Below, piece by piece: positions 1 through 6,150 of a DNA stretch of 6,150 nucleotides (its first letter is position 1; each line of letters begins with the position of its first letter). The notes under the pieces are model-generated. The model saw nothing but the letters and a program-made list of their open reading frames with translations, made no database searches and was not told the origin of the DNA. Location of the stretch: positions 1 through 6,150 of the forward strand of contig CANCCJ010000152.1 of the NCBI GenBank assembly GCA_947374535.1, in the 5' to 3' direction. This DNA is from Comamonadaceae bacterium. Its GTDB lineage: Bacteria > Pseudomonadota > Gammaproteobacteria > Burkholderiales > Burkholderiaceae. The position numbers and the translations under genes are program-made.

Positions 1-363
1 TCTGAAGTCATGAACGTGATCGGCGACATTGATGGCCGCAACTGCGTCATCATGGACGACATGATTGACACGGCAGGCACCTTGGTCAAAGCGGCTGAAG
101 TGTTAAAAGCACGCGGTGCCAAGAAGGTTTACGCCTACTGCACACACCCTATTTTTTCAGGTCCCGCCATCGAACGTATTGCCCAAGGCGATGCGCTCGA
201 CGAAGTGGTCGTGACCAACACCATCCCACTCAGCGAAGCTGGGAAGGCTTGCAAAAAGATTCGCCAACTCACCGTGGCCCCGCTGATCGCAGAGACGATC
301 CAGCGCATTGCCAAAGGTGAGTCGGTCATGAGCTTGTTCTCCGACCAAGACCAGCTGTTCTAA
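1..363 (+). CDS. prs: Ribose-phosphate pyrophosphokinase (PRPP synthetase), C-terminal part, cut by the window start
   Basis: This enzyme makes 5-phosphoribosyl-1-pyrophosphate from ribose 5-phosphate and ATP in the cytoplasm, the precursor of purines, pyrimidines, NAD, His and Trp. Base 1 is a codon start, and the frame reads S-E-V before the Met at 10, so that Met is internal. About 120 codons remain of a protein usually near 315 residues. The PRPP-binding loop DDMIDTAGT is encoded at 55-81, followed by the conserved THPIFSG segment and the family motif [10 protein letters not shown]. The frame ends with DQDQLF and TAA. These motifs match the type I bacterial Prs family closely, so identity is near certain. 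A strong intrinsic terminator follows 31 bases after the stop. The gene lies just upstream of rplY and pth, an order I recall as common in Burkholderiales. Confidence 0.97.
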   Translation, partial: SEVMNVIGDIDGRNCVIMDDMIDTAGTLVKAAEVLKARGAKKVYAYCTHPIFSGPAIERIAQGDALDEVVVTNTIPLSEAGKACKKIRQLTVAPLIAETIQRIAKGESVMSLFSDQDQLF

Positions 364-394
364 ACAGCTCGTTTCGTCGCGGAACATTAACCTG

Positions 395-417
395 GGCTGC
401 TTCGGCAGCCTTTTTTT
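395..417 (+). terminator. Intrinsic terminator after prs
   Basis: A 6-bp GC-rich stem GGCTGC-TTCG-GCAGCC (395-410) with a cUUCGg-type stable tetraloop is followed directly by seven T residues (411-417). This is a textbook Rho-independent terminator. It lies 31 bases past the prs stop and 47 bases before the rplY start, so it should separate prs from rplY at least partly. Confidence 0.9.
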
Positions 418-453
418 GAAACGAGAGCCACACTGGTCGCGGTGGGTTCCTAC

Positions 454-458
454 AGGAG
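454..458 (+). promoter_or_regulatory. Ribosome binding site of rplY
   Basis: AGGAG lies 6 bases before the ATG at 465. It is a strong Shine-Dalgarno match at good spacing, fits a highly expressed ribosomal protein gene and fixes the start. Confidence 0.85.
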
Positions 459-464
459 TTAATT

Positions 465-1085
465 ATGAAATTTGTCGCTTTTGAGCGCGCTAAGCAGGGA
501 ACGGGTGCGAGCCGCCGTCTGCGTATCACAGGTCGTACACCAGGCATCGTCTATGGTGGCGCTACTGAAGCTTCGTTGATCGAAATCGATCACAACGCTT
601 TGTGGCATGCCCTGAAAAAAGAAGCCTTCCACGCTTCTGTGTTGCAAATGGAAATCGACGGCAAGAGCACTGAAGTGTTGTTGCGCGACGTGCAATACCA
701 CCCTTACAAGCAACTCGTCTTGCACATCGATTTCCAACGCATCGATGCCAACACCAAGATGAAGAAGAAAGTGCCTTTGCACTACTCTGGTGAAGAAAAC
801 TCTCCAGCAGTCAAAGTTGACCAGTGCTTGATCAACCACATCGCCACTGAATTGGAAGTCTCTTGCATGCCAAAAGACTTGCCAGAGTTCATCGCTGTGG
901 ACTTGAGCAACTTGACCAAAGGTCACTCTTTGCATGCCAAAGACATCACCCTGCCCGCAGGCGTGACCGTTGTGGCCCCTGGCAGCTCCAACCCTGTGTT
1001 GGTCGCTGTGGTGGCAACAAAGGCTGAGGCGCCTACACCTCAAGAAGCCGCCGCTGCTGCTGGCGACAACAAAAAGAAGAAATAA
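465..1085 (+). CDS. rplY: 50S ribosomal protein L25/general stress protein Ctc
   Basis: The 206-residue product is a long-form bacterial L25 (Ctc/TL5 type), which binds 5S rRNA in the central protuberance of the large subunit. The N-terminal RNA-binding domain (about residues 1-95) opens with MKFVAFER and GTGASRRLR, then TPGIVYGG at 25-32, all typical of the family. A second beta-rich domain (about 96-185) carries the [18 protein letters not shown] segment. E. coli L25 has only the first domain (about 94 residues), whereas the two-domain form is usual in many other bacteria. The tail (about 183-206) is Ala/Glu-rich and ends in four lysines, probably disordered or RNA-contacting. The start is fixed by AGGAG at 454-458. 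Terminators lie on both sides. I see no clear sigma70 promoter between the prs terminator and the start, so transcription may come from read-through or an unrecognised promoter. Confidence 0.97.
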   Translation: MKFVAFERAKQGTGASRRLRITGRTPGIVYGGATEASLIEIDHNALWHALKKEAFHASVLQMEIDGKSTEVLLRDVQYHPYKQLVLHIDFQRIDANTKMKKKVPLHYSGEENSPAVKVDQCLINHIATELEVSCMPKDLPEFIAVDLSNLTKGHSLHAKDITLPAGVTVVAPGSSNPVLVAVVATKAEAPTPQEAAAAAGDNKKKK

Positions 1086-1107
1086 TCTATTGTTAGATAT
1101 TGCTTTG

Positions 1108-1133
1108 AACGGCCCACCTCGGTGGGCCGTTTT
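1108..1133 (+). terminator. Hairpin terminator between rplY and pth
   Basis: A perfect 10-bp stem (1108-1117 with 1122-1131, GC-rich core GGCCCAC/GTGGGCC) with loop CTCG is followed by a short T tract, TTTT at 1130-1133, the first two bases of which lie in the stem. The stem is strong but the tract is short. It begins 22 bases after the rplY stop and ends 20 bases before the pth start, so it may terminate only partly and let pth be read through. Confidence 0.8.
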
Positions 1134-1153
1134 GCTATTGGAATAATCCTCAC

Positions 1154-1828
1154 ATGATCAAGCTCCTCGTTGGCCTAGGTAACCCCGGCACTGAATACGA
1201 AGCCACGCGCCACAACGCGGGGTTTTGGTGGATAGACACGGTGGCACGCGACCTCAAAGTCATGCTGCACCCCGACCGTGCGTACCACGGCTTGGTAGCT
1301 CGTACCTCAGTCAAGGGAGAGAACGTGTGGCTGCTGGAGCCACAGACCTTCATGAACCTATCAGGCAAGTCGGTAGGTGCTTTGGCGCGTTTTTTCAAAA
1401 TCCAACCCGAAGAAATTTTGGTCGTCCACGACGAGTTGGACATCACACCTGGCGAAGCGAAACTCAAACTCGGCGGCAGCCATGCTGGCCACAATGGTTT
1501 GCGCGACATCCATGCTCAGCTCGGCACAGACCAATACTGGCGACTGCGCATTGGCATTGGCCACCCCGGTGTGAAATCAGAGGTTGCGAATTGGGTGCTG
1601 AAAAAACCAGCCCCTGACCAACGCACCGCCATTGAAGACTGCATCACACGCACCAGTTTGGCCTTGCCGCATTTGCTTGCGGGCGACATGGTGAAAGCCA
1701 CGCAAATGATTCACACCGCCAAGCCGCCTCGGCCCAAACCACCTCGGCCGGCCACGCTGCCTGGCACGGAGAAAACGAGGACCTTAGATGCTGACGAAAC
1801 ACCAACCCAAGGGACCGAACCCAACTAA
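1154..1828 (+). CDS. pth: Peptidyl-tRNA hydrolase
   Basis: Pth cleaves the ester bond of peptidyl-tRNAs that drop off ribosomes and so recycles tRNA; it is cytoplasmic and usually essential. The 224-residue product shows the signature GLGNPG at 7-12 and the catalytic RHNAG segment with His20. It also has FMNLSG (Asn68), HDELD (Asp93) and [13 protein letters not shown] (Asn114), all at the numbering known from E. coli Pth. The family core is about 190-195 residues. Here a Pro/Thr-rich tail of some 35 residues (about 190-224) starts with two tandem KPPRP units and is probably disordered. A GGAA at 1140-1143 precedes the ATG by 10 bases, a weak ribosome site, but the start is fixed by the conserved N-terminus. 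A hairpin terminator sits just upstream. The last 41 bases overlap the next gene's start. Confidence 0.97.
   Translation: MIKLLVGLGNPGTEYEATRHNAGFWWIDTVARDLKVMLHPDRAYHGLVARTSVKGENVWLLEPQTFMNLSGKSVGALARFFKIQPEEILVVHDELDITPGEAKLKLGGSHAGHNGLRDIHAQLGTDQYWRLRIGIGHPGVKSEVANWVLKKPAPDQRTAIEDCITRTSLALPHLLAGDMVKATQMIHTAKPPRPKPPRPATLPGTEKTRTLDADETPTQGTEPN
1777..1780 (+). promoter_or_regulatory. Ribosome binding site inside pth for the exported-protein gene
   Basis: GAGG lies 7 bases before the ATG at 1788, within the pth coding sequence. It supports the overlapping start and probable translation from the pth transcript. Confidence 0.6.
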
Positions 1829-2279
1829 GTTTTTTGCAACTGTGCTCGGCGCAGCGGTGCTGCTCACCCATACCGCCTTTGCAGACACGGTGTATCGCTG
1901 CGGAAATGCCTACAGCGCATCCAACCAATGCGGCCACACCGCCGCAACAGAAGTCAAACCAAGCTCCGTGTTCAACAACTCGGGGCAAGAAAAAAGTAAC
2001 GCACCCAATCGTGACTTACGAGAAGCGCAAGCCCTAGAAACACAAAGACTGCAGGCGCAAAGGCAAGCCCTTCAAGCAGCGCCCACGCAAGTCAATGCAC
2101 TGAGCGCCCCTCCTATAGATTTCTCAAGCAATGACGCCTTAACCCAACACAATAAGTCCAGAGGCAAGCACGCTCGCAAGCCCCTAAGCCCTTATTTCAC
2201 AGCCGTAGACCCCAATGCAGCGCCCAAAAAGAAAAGCACCGCCAAAGCGGTGCCTGCTAGACCAGCGTCAAGTCAATGA
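1788..2279 (+). CDS. Small exported protein with a two-cysteine N-terminal motif, function unknown (DUF4124-like)
   Basis: I do not recognise a specific gene. The 163-residue product starts with a clear Sec signal peptide: a charged n-region (residues 1-14), a hydrophobic core (15-31, [12 protein letters not shown]) and a probable cut after AFA at residue 32. The mature protein begins [17 protein letters not shown], with Cys38 and Cys48. This resembles the short YxC...Y(S/T)xxxC start of DUF4124-type periplasmic proteins of proteobacteria, where the cysteines may form a disulfide; this is a pattern match by eye only. A Gln/Ala-rich, probably helical segment follows (about 73-95, with [13 protein letters not shown]). 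The rest is low-complexity, Lys/Pro/Ala/Ser-rich and probably disordered. The start overlaps pth by 41 bases and has its own GAGG site. The 3' end contains a hairpin that reads as a terminator on the other strand. The gene converges on the ferredoxin gene, 30 bases away. Confidence 0.8.
   Translation: MLTKHQPKGPNPTKFFATVLGAAVLLTHTAFADTVYRCGNAYSASNQCGHTAATEVKPSSVFNNSGQEKSNAPNRDLREAQALETQRLQAQRQALQAAPTQVNALSAPPIDFSSNDALTQHNKSRGKHARKPLSPYFTAVDPNAAPKKKSTAKAVPARPASSQ
2226..2253 (-). terminator. Probable intrinsic terminator of the ferredoxin gene, embedded in the opposing coding sequence
   Basis: Read on the minus strand, a perfect 7-bp stem GCACCGC-TTTG-GCGGTGC (2253-2236) is followed directly by TTTTCTTTTT (2235-2226). 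It starts 56 bases past the ferredoxin stop. On the plus strand the same bases encode the Lys-rich end of the exported protein, and the A-rich tract lies before the hairpin, so it works as a terminator only for minus-strand transcription. Confidence 0.75.
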
Positions 2280-2309
2280 AACGCCGTCCACTGCGCGGCC
2301 AAGGCTTGG

Positions 2310-2636
<327 letters not shown>

Positions 2637-2638
<2 letters not shown>

Positions 2639-3347
2639 AGGCCACACCGCTGACGTATGTTTGGTCACGCGCGTCCAGCAAACGCTTTTGGCTATAAACG
2701 GGTTGCTCAGGCAAATCTGCCAAATGCGCCGCATCGGCCCACACTTGAATGTGCAGCGCACCATCATGCCAAGCCACTTGGTTCAAGCCTGCGTTGGGAA
2801 TATCACACACACGCGGGCCGTTCAGCGACAAAGCTTGCGCATGACGCCACACCATGTCGAGCACGCCGCCATGCGTGACGACCACAACGTGTTCGCCTGC
2901 GTATTGCAAGGCGAGATCTTGCAAGGCCGCCATCACTCGGGTATGAAACGCACGCGTCGTTTCGGCGCCCGCCACCGCCACATCGGCATCAAAGGCCAGC
3001 CAGCGTTGCCATGCCTCGGGATGCTGGACTTGAATATCGGGGCTGCGCATGCCTTCAAACATGCCGTAGCACTGTTCGCGCAGGCCTGCGTTCAAAATGC
3101 ATGGGTAGCCCAATACCTCTGCCACGGGTTGCGCGGTTTGTTGGGCTCGTAGCAAATCGCTGCTAATGATCTGGGTAGGCACACGCCCCTGCGCTTGCCA
3201 TTCAGCCAAGGCTTGCACCATGCGGCTTTTCAAACGCTGGGCTTGTTCAAAGCCCATGTCGTTGAGCGGCACATCCAACTGGCCTTGAAACCGCAGCTCG
3301 CGATTCCACGCAGTTTCGCCGTGGCGAATCAGCAAGAAGTCAGTCAC
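2637..3347 (-). CDS. Histidine phosphatase superfamily protein (phosphoglycerate mutase-like)
   Basis: The 236-residue product belongs to the cytoplasmic histidine phosphatase superfamily, branch 1, which transfers phosphate through a phosphohistidine. The signature LIRHGETAWN holds Arg8 and the nucleophile His9. Arg67 in SSDLLRAQQTA, the proton-donor candidate Glu91 in LREQCYGMFEG, and His159 in VVTHGG complete the active-site set. Database names such as GpmB-like or alpha-ribazole phosphatase-like (CobC) would fit, but the substrate cannot be told from sequence and a true phosphoglycerate mutase role is not shown. The start is a GTG at 3345-3347 that overlaps the coaD TGA by four bases (GTGA), and no strong ribosome site of its own is visible, so translation is probably coupled to coaD. 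The stop lies in a 9-bp inverted repeat. Confidence 0.92.
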
Positions 3348-3841
3348 TTATCAGCTCGCTTGGCCAACAAGCGCTTGTACACGCCTGCCGACACCAAGTT
3401 CTGGCCATCGTCGCCAGCACCCAGCAAGGAAATTTCACGCACAAAGGTGCTGGAGATAAATTGGTATTTGGCGCTTGGGGTAAGGAACACAGTTTCCACC
3501 TCGGGCATCAGCTCACGGTTCATGCCGGCAAGTTGAAACTCGTAGTCAAAGTCGGTCACCGTGCGCACACCGCGCACCATCACGGTGGCCTTGTGGGCTC
3601 GCACAAAGTCGCGAGCCAAACCGGTGAAGGGCACCACCTCCACTTGGGGGTGCGCGGCCATCGCCTCACGCGCCATGTCCATACGCTCGTCCAAGGTGAA
3701 CAAGGTTTTTTTGTGATGCGCTGTGGCCACGGCCAAGATGACTTTGTCAAACATGGCCGCTGCGCGCAACACGATGTCTTCATGGCCCAAGCTGATGGGG
3801 TCAAAGGTGCCGGGGTAAATGGCGACGACTGGCTTGGACAT
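3344..3841 (-). CDS. coaD: Pantetheine-phosphate adenylyltransferase (phosphopantetheine adenylyltransferase)
   Basis: CoaD transfers AMP from ATP to 4'-phosphopantetheine, making dephospho-CoA in the penultimate step of coenzyme A synthesis. The 165-residue product has YPGTFDPISLGHED (residues 9-22) with the nucleotidyltransferase T/HxGH signature (here SLGH, His20). It also has HHKKTLFTLDER (42-53), VRGVRTVTDFDYE (89-101) and the C-terminal ISSTFVRE (129-136), the usual ISSSxVRE motif with Thr for Ser. Length is typical (about 160). I chose the ATG at 3841: AGGAG at 3847-3851 stands 5 bases before it. A GTG at 3847 would add two residues, but it overlaps that ribosome site. The stop overlaps the phosphatase start (GTGA). 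The upstream gap of 59 bases to the TPR gene leaves room for a promoter but none is clear. Confidence 0.97.
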   Translation of the reverse strand: MSKPVVAIYPGTFDPISLGHEDIVLRAAAMFDKVILAVATAHHKKTLFTLDERMDMAREAMAAHPQVEVVPFTGLARDFVRAHKATVMVRGVRTVTDFDYEFQLAGMNRELMPEVETVFLTPSAKYQFISSTFVREISLLGAGDDGQNLVSAGVYKRLLAKRADK

Positions 3842-3846
3842 GAGCA

Positions 3847-3851
3847 CTCCT
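3847..3851 (-). promoter_or_regulatory. Ribosome binding site that sets the coaD start
   Basis: AGGAG on the minus strand lies 5 bases before the ATG at 3841. It argues against the GTG at 3847, whose first base is the last base of this motif. Confidence 0.8.
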
Positions 3852-3900
3852 ACATCTGCTTAGTGATTCAAGACTGATTATCCGATGGATCAAATACAGC

Positions 3901-5289
3901 TTAACTTGGGCTACGGCTTGAAATGAAACGGCGTAAATCAGCTGCCACCTCACGCATGGGTAAATGCCAATTTCCATCTTCTGATTGACGATACAAACGA
4001 ACCGATTCGTACCAAGGGCTATCCGATCTGTTTTGCAGCCAACGCCAACACGCGTCAAACCGATTCAAGATCCAGACTGGTTTTCCAAGTGCCGCCGCCA
4101 AATGTGCCGTGGAAGTATCCACACTGATCACCAAATCTAAGTTATCAATCAAGGCCGCAGTATCCGAGAAGTCTTTGAACTCATTCACAAAGTTGTGCAA
4201 CATCGGCCCTGACAACGTCTGCTCGGAAAACACAGCAAGCTCAGCCTCGGCCTTCTCACCCTTTTGCAAACTAAAAAAATCTGCGTTGATGGATTCGAAT
4301 TGTTTAAGGTGGTCAATCGCAAGGTTTCGCCGATTGTTCACCCCCCATAACTTGGGCTGATCCAATCGAAAGCCGCCGGACCATACGATGCCAACTTTCA
4401 AACGCGAATACACAGACAGCCTTTGCTTCCAATACGTCGACTTGTCAGCATCCGCACATAGATACGAGCCTGAACAAGGAATCGCGCCTAACTCAGTGCC
4501 AAAAATCAAAGGCAAGCTCATCAATGGACATTGAAAATCAAACGCGCCGATCTCGTCGCCATAGCTGATCAGTCGATCAACGCCCTTTATTTGGGCGAAT
4601 AAAACTCGCAACTCTTGAGGGACTTCCAGAATAATTTGGGCACCCCGTTGATGAACAAGCTCAACATAGCGACAAAACTGCAGCGTGTCGCCTAGCCCTT
4701 GTTCTGCATACAGAAATACCGTTTTCCCAGCGATGTCCTGACCTACCCATAAAAGCTGATGGTCAGGAAAAACTCGCGCTGGTGTATCAGGCACAGCTAG
4801 CCAGCGCCACTCATGATTGCGCCACCCATTTGCATAGTCACCCACAGCCAACTGAGAAAGACTGAGGTTGAAATGCGCAGCGGCAAAATTTGGCGCAAGC
4901 TCAATCGCTTTTTCGTAATCGTGAATTGCCAAATCAAAATCACGACGCAAATGATGAACAAAGCCACGGTTCACATAGGCATCTGCATAGCGGGGCTCTA
5001 GCGCTAGCGCAGCATCAAAGTCGCTTACAGCATCACCCAAGCGATGCAACTCTTGAAGTGTTACGCCTCGGTTATTAAAAATTGCCGCATGCTTTTTTGT
5101 CAGCGCTATCGCAGCGTCATAGCTCGACAAAGCCTCATCAAATCTGCGGAGTTTTTGCAGCGCTGCGCCCTTGTTGCTCAACACTTGAAAATCTTGCGGC
5201 TGCGTATTCAGTGCATGGTCATAGTGCAGCAGCGCATTCTCATAATCCCCACGCTGGTGATATGTAAGCGCAATTTCAAAATACGACAT
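3901..5289 (-). CDS. TPR-repeat protein fused to a GT9-like glycosyltransferase domain
   Basis: The 462-residue product has no signal peptide or membrane segment. Four 34-residue tetratricopeptide repeats lie at about 1-34, 35-68, 69-102 and 103-136, and a degenerate fifth at 137-170 ends in the GWRNHEWRW junction typical of this fusion family. The C-terminal half resembles glycosyltransferase family 9 (ADP-heptose:LPS type). It shows YAEQGLGDTLQFCRY (194-208), VGIVWSGG (299-306), SLQKG (340-344) and ISVDTSTAHLAAALGKPVW (388-406), then WRWL and the family end SPWYESVRLYRQ. The family is known, but acceptor and sugar are not; a cell-surface glycan or protein target is inference. A stop two codons upstream and a weak ribosome site leave the ATG at 5289 as the best start. 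The gene lies 35 bases after rsmD and 59 before coaD. It is clearly AT-richer than its neighbours, suggesting late insertion. Confidence 0.9.
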   Translation of the reverse strand: MSYFEIALTYHQRGDYENALLHYDHALNTQPQDFQVLSNKGAALQKLRRFDEALSSYDAAIALTKKHAAIFNNRGVTLQELHRLGDAVSDFDAALALEPRYADAYVNRGFVHHLRRDFDLAIHDYEKAIELAPNFAAAHFNLSLSQLAVGDYANGWRNHEWRWLAVPDTPARVFPDHQLLWVGQDIAGKTVFLYAEQGLGDTLQFCRYVELVHQRGAQIILEVPQELRVLFAQIKGVDRLISYGDEIGAFDFQCPLMSLPLIFGTELGAIPCSGSYLCADADKSTYWKQRLSVYSRLKVGIVWSGGFRLDQPKLWGVNNRRNLAIDHLKQFESINADFFSLQKGEKAEAELAVFSEQTLSGPMLHNFVNEFKDFSDTAALIDNLDLVISVDTSTAHLAAALGKPVWILNRFDACWRWLQNRSDSPWYESVRLYRQSEDGNWHLPMREVAADLRRFISSRSPS

Positions 5290-5324
5290 GGATCACAACG
5301 CGTGGGCGGCTCATGCGGCACGTT

Positions 5325-5936
5325 TTACGACAGTCGGCGCAGCAAATGTGCATGCACCGCACCCGCCTTGAGATGGCGATGCAACGTCAGGCCCATTGGG
5401 GCCAGCTGTTCATCCGTCCAGGCCACAGGTGCTTCAAGGTACACAAAGCCATCGGCCTTCACCGCATTGCCAGCAGCTTGCAACGCAGGCTCAAACAAGG
5501 CGCCATCAAACGGTGGATCGATGAAGATCAAATCAACACTCGCTTCACTGAGCTGACGCAAGCACGCCACGCCATCAGTGCGCAACACATGCACATTGGT
5601 GGCCTTGAGGCGGTTCACTTGGGTGCTGAGCTGCGCCACCAAAGCAGGGTCTAGCTCGCACACCTGCACATGGGCTGCACCGCGTGAGGCGGCTTCAAAG
5701 CCCAAGGCGCCGGTGCCCGCAAACGGGTCCACACAGCGCCAGCCCAGGAGCGACTGACCCAGCCAGTTGAACAAGGTTTCGCGCACACGGTCGGGCGTAG
5801 GGCGCAGGCCCGGTTTTAAGGCTACGGGCAGTTTGGTGCGGCGCCATTCGCCGCCGATGATGCGAACCTCGCCAGCGCCTTTGTGCGGTTTGCTAGGGAC
5901 GGGTTTGGGTGTAGGAGTAGGTGTACGGGTTTTCAT
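5325..5936 (-). CDS. rsmD: 16S rRNA (guanine(966)-N(2))-methyltransferase
   Basis: RsmD methylates N2 of G966 in 16S rRNA during 30S assembly, using S-adenosylmethionine. The 203-residue product has the family start VRIIGGEWRRTKLPV (residues 24-38) and RPTPDRVRETLFNWL (45-59). The SAM-binding motif I is VDPFAGTGALGFEAASRGA (69-87), and motif IV DPPF, which orients the target base, is at 140-143. An N-terminal Thr/Pro/Lys-rich tail (about 3-19, with TPTPTPKP) precedes the conserved domain and is probably disordered. The frame stays open to 6116, but the extra 60 codons run antisense to ftsY and show no family match, so I chose the ATG at 5936. No good ribosome site precedes it. It starts a minus-strand gene row and is divergent from ftsY, an arrangement I recall as common in proteobacteria. 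Confidence 0.95.
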   Translation of the reverse strand: MKTRTPTPTPKPVPSKPHKGAGEVRIIGGEWRRTKLPVALKPGLRPTPDRVRETLFNWLGQSLLGWRCVDPFAGTGALGFEAASRGAAHVQVCELDPALVAQLSTQVNRLKATNVHVLRTDGVACLRQLSEASVDLIFIDPPFDGALFEPALQAAGNAVKADGFVYLEAPVAWTDEQLAPMGLTLHRHLKAGAVHAHLLRRLS

Positions 5937-5953
5937 AGAATGGACTGATTCTA
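5936..5953. repeat. Inverted repeat in the rsmD-ftsY divergent region
   Basis: TAGAAT-GGACTG-ATTCTA is a perfect 6-bp inverted repeat with a 6-base centre. It fills much of the 30-base gap between the two divergent starts; its first base is the first base of the rsmD ATG. Each arm reads as a -10-like hexamer (5 of 6 matches to TATAAT), one per direction. I see no good -35 for either, so a promoter or operator role is only inference. Confidence 0.45.
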
Positions 5954-5966
5954 GAAACACCCACAC

Positions 5967-6150
5967 ATGTTTAGCTTTTTCAAGAAAAAAATCCAGGCTC
6001 CCACCGCAACAACGCACAGCACCACGGCCACAGCGGAGGTGATGCCTAGCACCACTGAGCGCCCTCGCGAAGGCTGGATGGCCCGTTTGGGCAAAGGTCT
6101 TCGCCGAACGGGTCAAAGCATCAGTACCGTGTTCACGGGGACGAAGATTG
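5967..6150 (+). CDS. ftsY: Signal recognition particle receptor FtsY, N-terminal part, cut by the window end
   Basis: FtsY is the membrane-associated GTPase that receives SRP-ribosome complexes and hands them to the SecYEG translocon. Only 61 codons are present. They start MFSFFKKK, a short basic amphipathic N-terminus, followed by a Thr/Ala-rich linker (about 11-30). Residues 36-61 (GWMARLGKGLRRTGQSISTV, then FTGTKI) match the start of the NG domain's N-helical bundle, where other FtsY proteins read WxxRLKxGLxKT...LFxG. The GTPase motifs lie beyond the window. The long acidic A domain of E. coli FtsY is mostly absent here, as in short-A-domain forms. The position divergent from rsmD agrees with the call. 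No strong ribosome site is visible before the ATG. The coding frame is open to base 6150. Confidence 0.9.
   Translation, partial: MFSFFKKKIQAPTATTHSTTATAEVMPSTTERPREGWMARLGKGLRRTGQSISTVFTGTKI

Noticed and set aside
459..1043. 194-codon open frame on the minus strand opposite rplY
   Set aside because: It lies wholly antisense to a certain ribosomal protein gene, has no ribosome site and a Cys/His/Val-rich composition typical of a shadow frame.
1085..1098. Small AT-rich inverted repeat ATCTA-TTGT-TAGAT after the rplY stop
   Set aside because: A five-pair AT stem is too weak to matter beside the 10-bp terminator that follows it.
3842..3847. Start of coaD at the GTG at 3847
   Set aside because: The GTG overlaps the AGGAG ribosome site, while the ATG at 3841 is ideally spaced from it.
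3461..3877. 138-codon plus-strand open frame opposite coaD
   Set aside because: The His/Gly-rich product mirrors coaD codons; there is no motif and no ribosome site.
3877..3882. GATAAT on the minus strand as a -10 box for coaD
   Set aside because: It matches 5 of 6 bases of the consensus, but no -35 at 16-18 bases upstream is better than about half matched, so a promoter is not supported.
5937..6116. N-terminal extension of rsmD by 60 codons
   Set aside because: The extension runs antisense through ftsY and has no RsmD similarity; the family domain begins shortly after the ATG at 5936.

Overview
The window looks like a core chromosomal segment of a betaproteobacterium, most likely order Burkholderiales and plausibly family Comamonadaceae. 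This is inferred from the start of the L25 protein (MKFVAFER...GTGASRRLR), the YfhL-type ferredoxin near coaD, the divergent rsmD/ftsY pair, the prs-rplY-pth order and the moderately high GC. No RNA gene, CRISPR array, insertion sequence, phage or plasmid feature was recognised, and no stretch over 300 bases lacks a gene.

Left part, plus strand (1-2279): the 3' end of prs (PRPP synthetase), an intrinsic terminator, rplY (ribosomal protein L25/Ctc), a second hairpin terminator, pth (peptidyl-tRNA hydrolase), and a small exported two-cysteine protein of unknown function. The start of the last gene lies inside the end of pth. The left part covers nucleotide precursor supply and translation: PRPP synthesis, the 5S rRNA-binding protein, and rescue of tRNAs from peptidyl-tRNA.

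Right part, minus strand (2310-5936): five co-directional genes in transcription order. They are rsmD (16S rRNA guanine-N2 methyltransferase), a TPR plus GT9-like glycosyltransferase fusion, coaD (phosphopantetheine adenylyltransferase), a histidine-phosphatase-family enzyme and a YfhL-type 2[4Fe-4S] ferredoxin. Gaps are 35, 59, -4 and 72 bases. The coaD/phosphatase junction is a GTGA stop-start overlap. The ferredoxin's likely terminator lies inside the 3' coding end of the convergent exported-protein gene.

Right edge, plus strand: the first 61 codons of ftsY (signal recognition particle receptor), divergent from rsmD across 30 bases that hold an inverted repeat.

The region is mostly housekeeping and I found no convincing new biological system. 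The main accessory-looking element is the AT-richer TPR-glycosyltransferase gene between rsmD and coaD. The other second-look items are regulatory: the terminator buried in an opposing gene, terminators just before rplY and pth, hairpins over stop codons, and the compact rsmD/ftsY divergent region.
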